In this document: positions 61,477 to 64,000 of the stretch, one piece after another
Position numbering within the stretch: the first letter of the stretch is position 1
How the letters are laid out: each line of letters opens with the position of its first letter
Assembly: GCF_008330945.1 (NCBI RefSeq)
Contig: NZ_CP043488.1
Span: 1,674,001-1,738,000 of the forward strand
Reading direction: 5' to 3'
DNA length: 64,000 bases
Origin: Labrys sp. KNU-23
GTDB lineage: Bacteria > Pseudomonadota > Alphaproteobacteria > Rhizobiales > Labraceae
The notes under the pieces: generated by a model
The model's database searches: none
What the model was told of the DNA's origin: nothing
The model's input: the letters and a program-made list of their open reading frames with translations, nothing else
Position numbers and translations under genes: made by a program

Positions 61477-62322
61477 ATGGACACCCCGCAATGCCTCGCC
61501 GCCATGATGAACACGGGCGGCGCCCAAGCCGAATGCGCGCTCTGGCATCTTGAGCCCGCCAAGCCCTATCGGCTGTCATTCGAGAACGAGGCCGATGTGG
61601 TCTGCCTCCTGCTCGGCGCAATCGAGGCGAAGACGGGCTATGACGGGCGCAGCCCATCCGCGATGCGTTTCGATGCCCTGACGGCCGCCTTCCATCCCGC
61701 CGGCGGCCGCGTGGCGGTCGAGGCCAGCGCCGTGTCCGCGGGCTTTGCCGCCTTCCGCTTTGCGCCCGAACTCCAGCACAAACTGCTGGGCGCGGACTAT
61801 CGCCTCGCCCCCATCCCCACCAGCATCGACAACATCGCCTCCCCATCGATTGCCGGCCTGGTGGCCTATGCGCGCACCCTGTTCAATGCCTCGTCACAGC
61901 CCGACAGCATCGCCGTGGAGGCCGTTTCGCAACTTGCCCTGGTGGATGTCTTCCGCTCGCTGCGCGCATTTGCCAGCAGGACGGCATGTGGTCCGCTTTC
62001 GGATCGCGAATATGCCCGTCTTCGCGAGCATATCGACGCCAATATCGCCGAACGGCTGAGCCTGGCCGAGCTGTCCGATCTGCTCGACCTGCCGGTGATC
62101 ACATTGCGGCGCCGCTTCCAGCGCAAAGCCGGCCTGCCCCTGCACCAGTTTGTCCTGGAGCGGCGCGTGCAGATCGCGCAACATCAGCTCGCCGCGACCT
62201 CGGCGCCACTGCGGGAGATCGCCGCCAGTTGCGGCTTTGCCTCCCAGCAGCACATGACGAGTGCCTTCAGCCGGCGGCTGGGGCTGACGCCGTTGGCATG
62301 GCGCGAACGCGCGCGAACGTGA
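61477..62322 (+). CDS. AraC-family transcriptional regulator
   Basis: About 281 residues from ATG at 61477 with GGGGGA 5 bases before; an ATG at 61465 is in frame. The N-terminal part (about 1-170) is an unclassified ligand or dimerisation region (ECALWHLEPAKPYRLSFENE). The C-terminal AraC double helix-turn-helix is clear: HIDANIAERLSLAELSDLLD, LRRRFQRKAGLPLHQFVLER, IAASCGFASQQHMTSAFSRR. It is divergent from the flavoprotein operon and probably activates it. The 330-base region between them holds both promoters; no operator was picked out. Confidence 0.9.
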   Translation: MDTPQCLAAMMNTGGAQAECALWHLEPAKPYRLSFENEADVVCLLLGAIEAKTGYDGRSPSAMRFDALTAAFHPAGGRVAVEASAVSAGFAAFRFAPELQHKLLGADYRLAPIPTSIDNIASPSIAGLVAYARTLFNASSQPDSIAVEAVSQLALVDVFRSLRAFASRTACGPLSDREYARLREHIDANIAERLSLAELSDLLDLPVITLRRRFQRKAGLPLHQFVLERRVQIAQHQLAATSAPLREIAASCGFASQQHMTSAFSRRLGLTPLAWRERART

Positions 62323-62346
62323 ACACGGGACTTGCTGCCGCGCCAG

Positions 62347-63114
62347 TCAGGCCAACACCTGCCGCAATTGCGCCTGCACATCGAGCAGGAGCGGCAGGAC
62401 TTCCGCCTTCAAGCGCGCAGTGGAGGCCCGGGCAGCCTGGGCGCCGGTGTTCAGGGCCGCGACAACCCGCCCGCCCGTCGTGACGATCGGCACGGCGATC
62501 GAGCGCAGGCCGAGTTCGAGCTCCTGGTCCACGAGGGCGTAGCCGCACCGGCGTACTTTTTCGAGCTCGGCCATGAGATCGTCGACATCGGTCAGTGTCC
62601 TTGGCGTCATCGCCGGCCGTTCGCTGCCCTCGAGCAAGGCCCGCGCCTCTTCGGGCGGCAGGGCGGCGAGCAGGACCCGGCCCATGGATGAACAATAGGC
62701 CGGCAGGCGGCTGCCGATATTGAGGGCGACCGACATCACCCGCTTTTGGGCAGCACGCGCGACATAGATCACGTCGCTTCCGTCCATGATGGCGGCGGAA
62801 GCGCTTTCCTGCGTGGTTTCGGATAGCCTTTCGAGGAAGGGCTGCAGGCGCCTTGGCAATGGCGCGGCGGAAAGATAGGCATAGCCTAGGCGCAGCACGC
62901 GCGGCGTCAAGGCGAACAAGCGGCCATCCGTGCTGGCATAGCCCCCCTTGAGCAGGGTAAGAAGGCAGCGACGCGCCGTTGCCCTGTCGAGTCCGGTCAG
63001 GCGGCTGACATCGGCGATCGAAAGGGCTTCATGGTCTTCGTCGAAAGCTTCGATGACCGAGAGCCCCTTGGCGAAGCCCCCCATCATGTCGCCGTCCTTC
63101 TCCACATTCGCCAT
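62347..63114 (-). CDS. IclR-family transcriptional regulator (PcaR/PobR-like)
   Basis: A 255-residue protein. N-terminal winged helix: GGFAKGLSVIEAFDEDHEAL, DVSRLTGLDRATARRCLLTL. C-terminal effector domain: ATMDGSDVIYVARAAQKR-like region (the text reads SAAIMDGSDVIYVA), SRLPAYCSSMGRVLLAALPP and YALVDQELELGLRSIAVPIV. These match PcaR, PcaU and PobR, regulators of the 3-oxoadipate pathway. That agrees with the hydroxyquinol genes in the window. A perfect inverted repeat at 63125-63141 lies just before its start. Confidence 0.92.
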   Translation of the reverse strand: MANVEKDGDMMGGFAKGLSVIEAFDEDHEALSIADVSRLTGLDRATARRCLLTLLKGGYASTDGRLFALTPRVLRLGYAYLSAAPLPRRLQPFLERLSETTQESASAAIMDGSDVIYVARAAQKRVMSVALNIGSRLPAYCSSMGRVLLAALPPEEARALLEGSERPAMTPRTLTDVDDLMAELEKVRRCGYALVDQELELGLRSIAVPIVTTGGRVVAALNTGAQAARASTARLKAEVLPLLLDVQAQLRQVLA

Positions 63115-63124
63115 CCGGCATCTC

Positions 63125-63141
63125 CGTTCGAATATCGAACG
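63125..63141. promoter_or_regulatory. Palindrome CGTTCGA-ATA-TCGAACG, IclR operator candidate
   Basis: Perfect 7-base arms and a 3-base centre, 11 bases upstream of the IclR start codon, where it would block transcription of the regulator itself. PcaR-type sites have similar GTTCGA-like half-sites. Confidence 0.6.
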
Positions 63142-63288
63142 TATACTCGACTATCGCACCAGGCGAGCGAAATTGGTGAGGATGCAATGCAGGGGACAGG
63201 AACGAATGCGCGCTGACGGCGCGCCGTATGGGCCATCAGAACCGGGCGAACGGAGAACATGCAATCGCAGTGAGCGCGCGTCCGGCAA

Positions 63289-64000
63289 TCAGGGATGCTC
63301 GCTACGCCCTTGCTCGGGCATGATGCCTGTTGGCAAGTTGAAACCGTCGGAGAGGGATTTCATGAGGAAATCGATGAAGACCCTGAGCTTGTACGGCAGG
63401 TAGCGCGTCGGCGGAAACATCGCGTGGATCGACATTTCAGGCGCATGATAATCCGACAACACCTCCCTGAGAGTGCCGTCGCGCAAGCAGGAGTCGACGA
63501 TAAAACTGGGAAGGAGCGCAATGCCGCGCCCTTCGACGGCGATGTCGCGCAGCACTTCCCCGTTGTTGCTGCACAGGCACCACGACACCGGTACCCAATG
63601 ATCACCGTCCTTGCCGGTGAGCTTCCACTGCGCACCGGTTTCAAGATAGCCATAGTGCAGGCCAGCGTGGTCTCGCAGGTCCCTTGGATGCCGAGGAATG
63701 CCCCTCTCTTCCAGATAGGCCGGGGATGCGCATATGATCCGCGGCGCCGACGCGATTTCATGGCTCACGAGATTGGGCGGCGGCGAATCCGTCAAGCGGA
63801 TCGTGACGTCGAAGCCTTCCTGCACCGTATCCAATTGCTGATCGCTCAGGACCAGCTGGATCTGGAGGTCGGGATGCCGGGCCATGAACTGGCCGATCAA
63901 CCGTCCCAGAAACATCGTCCCGAACGACATCGGCGCATTGACACGCAACAGCCCCCGAGCTTCGACCTGAAACTGCGATAGCGAGGTTTCGGCGTCTTCG
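63289..64000 (-). CDS. LysR-family regulator, C-terminal part (runs off window)
   Basis: An open frame of about 237 residues that has no start inside the window: it continues upstream as ETSLSQFQVEARGLLRVN beyond the right edge. The visible part is the effector domain: APMSFGTMFLGRLIGQFMAR, HPDLQIQLVLSDQQLDTVQE, GFDVTIRLTDSPPPNLV and GRGIALLPSFIVDSCL. This is the CrgA-like LysR subgroup. The helix-turn-helix would lie to the right. The target is unknown. Confidence 0.88.
   Translation of the reverse strand, partial: EDAETSLSQFQVEARGLLRVNAPMSFGTMFLGRLIGQFMARHPDLQIQLVLSDQQLDTVQEGFDVTIRLTDSPPPNLVSHEIASAPRIICASPAYLEERGIPRHPRDLRDHAGLHYGYLETGAQWKLTGKDGDHWVPVSWCLCSNNGEVLRDIAVEGRGIALLPSFIVDSCLRDGTLREVLSDYHAPEMSIHAMFPPTRYLPYKLRVFIDFLMKSLSDGFNLPTGIMPEQGRSEHP

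Overview
The window reads as part of a GC-rich alphaproteobacterial chromosome, most likely a soil Hyphomicrobiales (rhizobia-like) bacterium. The grounds are LysR/IclR-controlled catabolic operons, Liv-type ABC transporters probably used for aromatic acids, dimethylglycine dehydrogenase with ETF, Gram-negative autotransporters, and an FNR/FixK-type box. The genus cannot be fixed from the sequence alone. Two blocks are ordinary GC-rich catabolic DNA (about 36.4-45.4 kb and 47.1-64 kb). A third block (about 7.6-36 kb, with an outlier at 45.5-47 kb) is accessory. It has AT-rich patches, decayed IS and recombinase genes and many paralogous regulators.

Layout. 1-2.5 kb: coenzyme F420 operon on the minus strand (npdG, cofE, cofD, start of cofC). 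3-3.9 kb: a small membrane protein and a broken serine resolvase. 4-7.6 kb: livHMGF-type ABC transporter operon with a decayed second ATPase fragment inside it. 7.6-9.3 kb: a graveyard holding a serine-recombinase tail, the 3' end of a tRNA-fMet gene with its terminator, and an IS3-family fragment. 9.4-19.7 kb: a regulator cluster with a LuxR-type protein, three near-identical OmpR-type response regulators, two NarL-like proteins whose receivers lack the phosphoacceptor Asp, a 7TMR histidine kinase and a lipoprotein L,D-transpeptidase. 19.8-32.2 kb: surface proteins, namely two autotransporters with sister barrels, an outer-membrane barrel protein ending in 41 uninterrupted Gly-X-Y (collagen) triplets, two tandem DUF6065-like proteins and a second lipoprotein L,D-transpeptidase. 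32.5-36.1 kb: an orphan HicB, a second sister histidine kinase and an IS5 relic.

36.3-40.1 kb: polar amino acid ABC transporter plus an Asp/Glu/hydantoin racemase-like enzyme, followed by a LysR gene divergent from a dimethylglycine-dehydrogenase-like/etfBA operon (41.3-45.4 kb). A shared operator-like sequence before both operons suggests one LysR regulon. 45.5-47.1 kb: an IS110 relic, the fourth OmpR-type paralogue and a second, diverged copy of the tRNA-fMet-end element.

47.1-64 kb: aromatic catabolism through hydroxyquinol. It holds two intradiol dioxygenases, a maleylacetate reductase, a Liv-type transporter with its own binding protein, a TfdB/PheA-type flavin phenol hydroxylase, an SDR, a SnoaL-like protein, a flavoprotein dehydrogenase, and AraC, IclR and LysR regulators. 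Between these operons lies a strong candidate for an FNR/FixK-activated small RNA (57.9 kb).

The least familiar parts are the regulator/surface cluster at 9-35 kb, with a shared 14-base promoter box and the barrel-collagen protein beside two DUF6065 proteins, and the candidate sRNA. The F420 operon is also uncommon for this type of organism.
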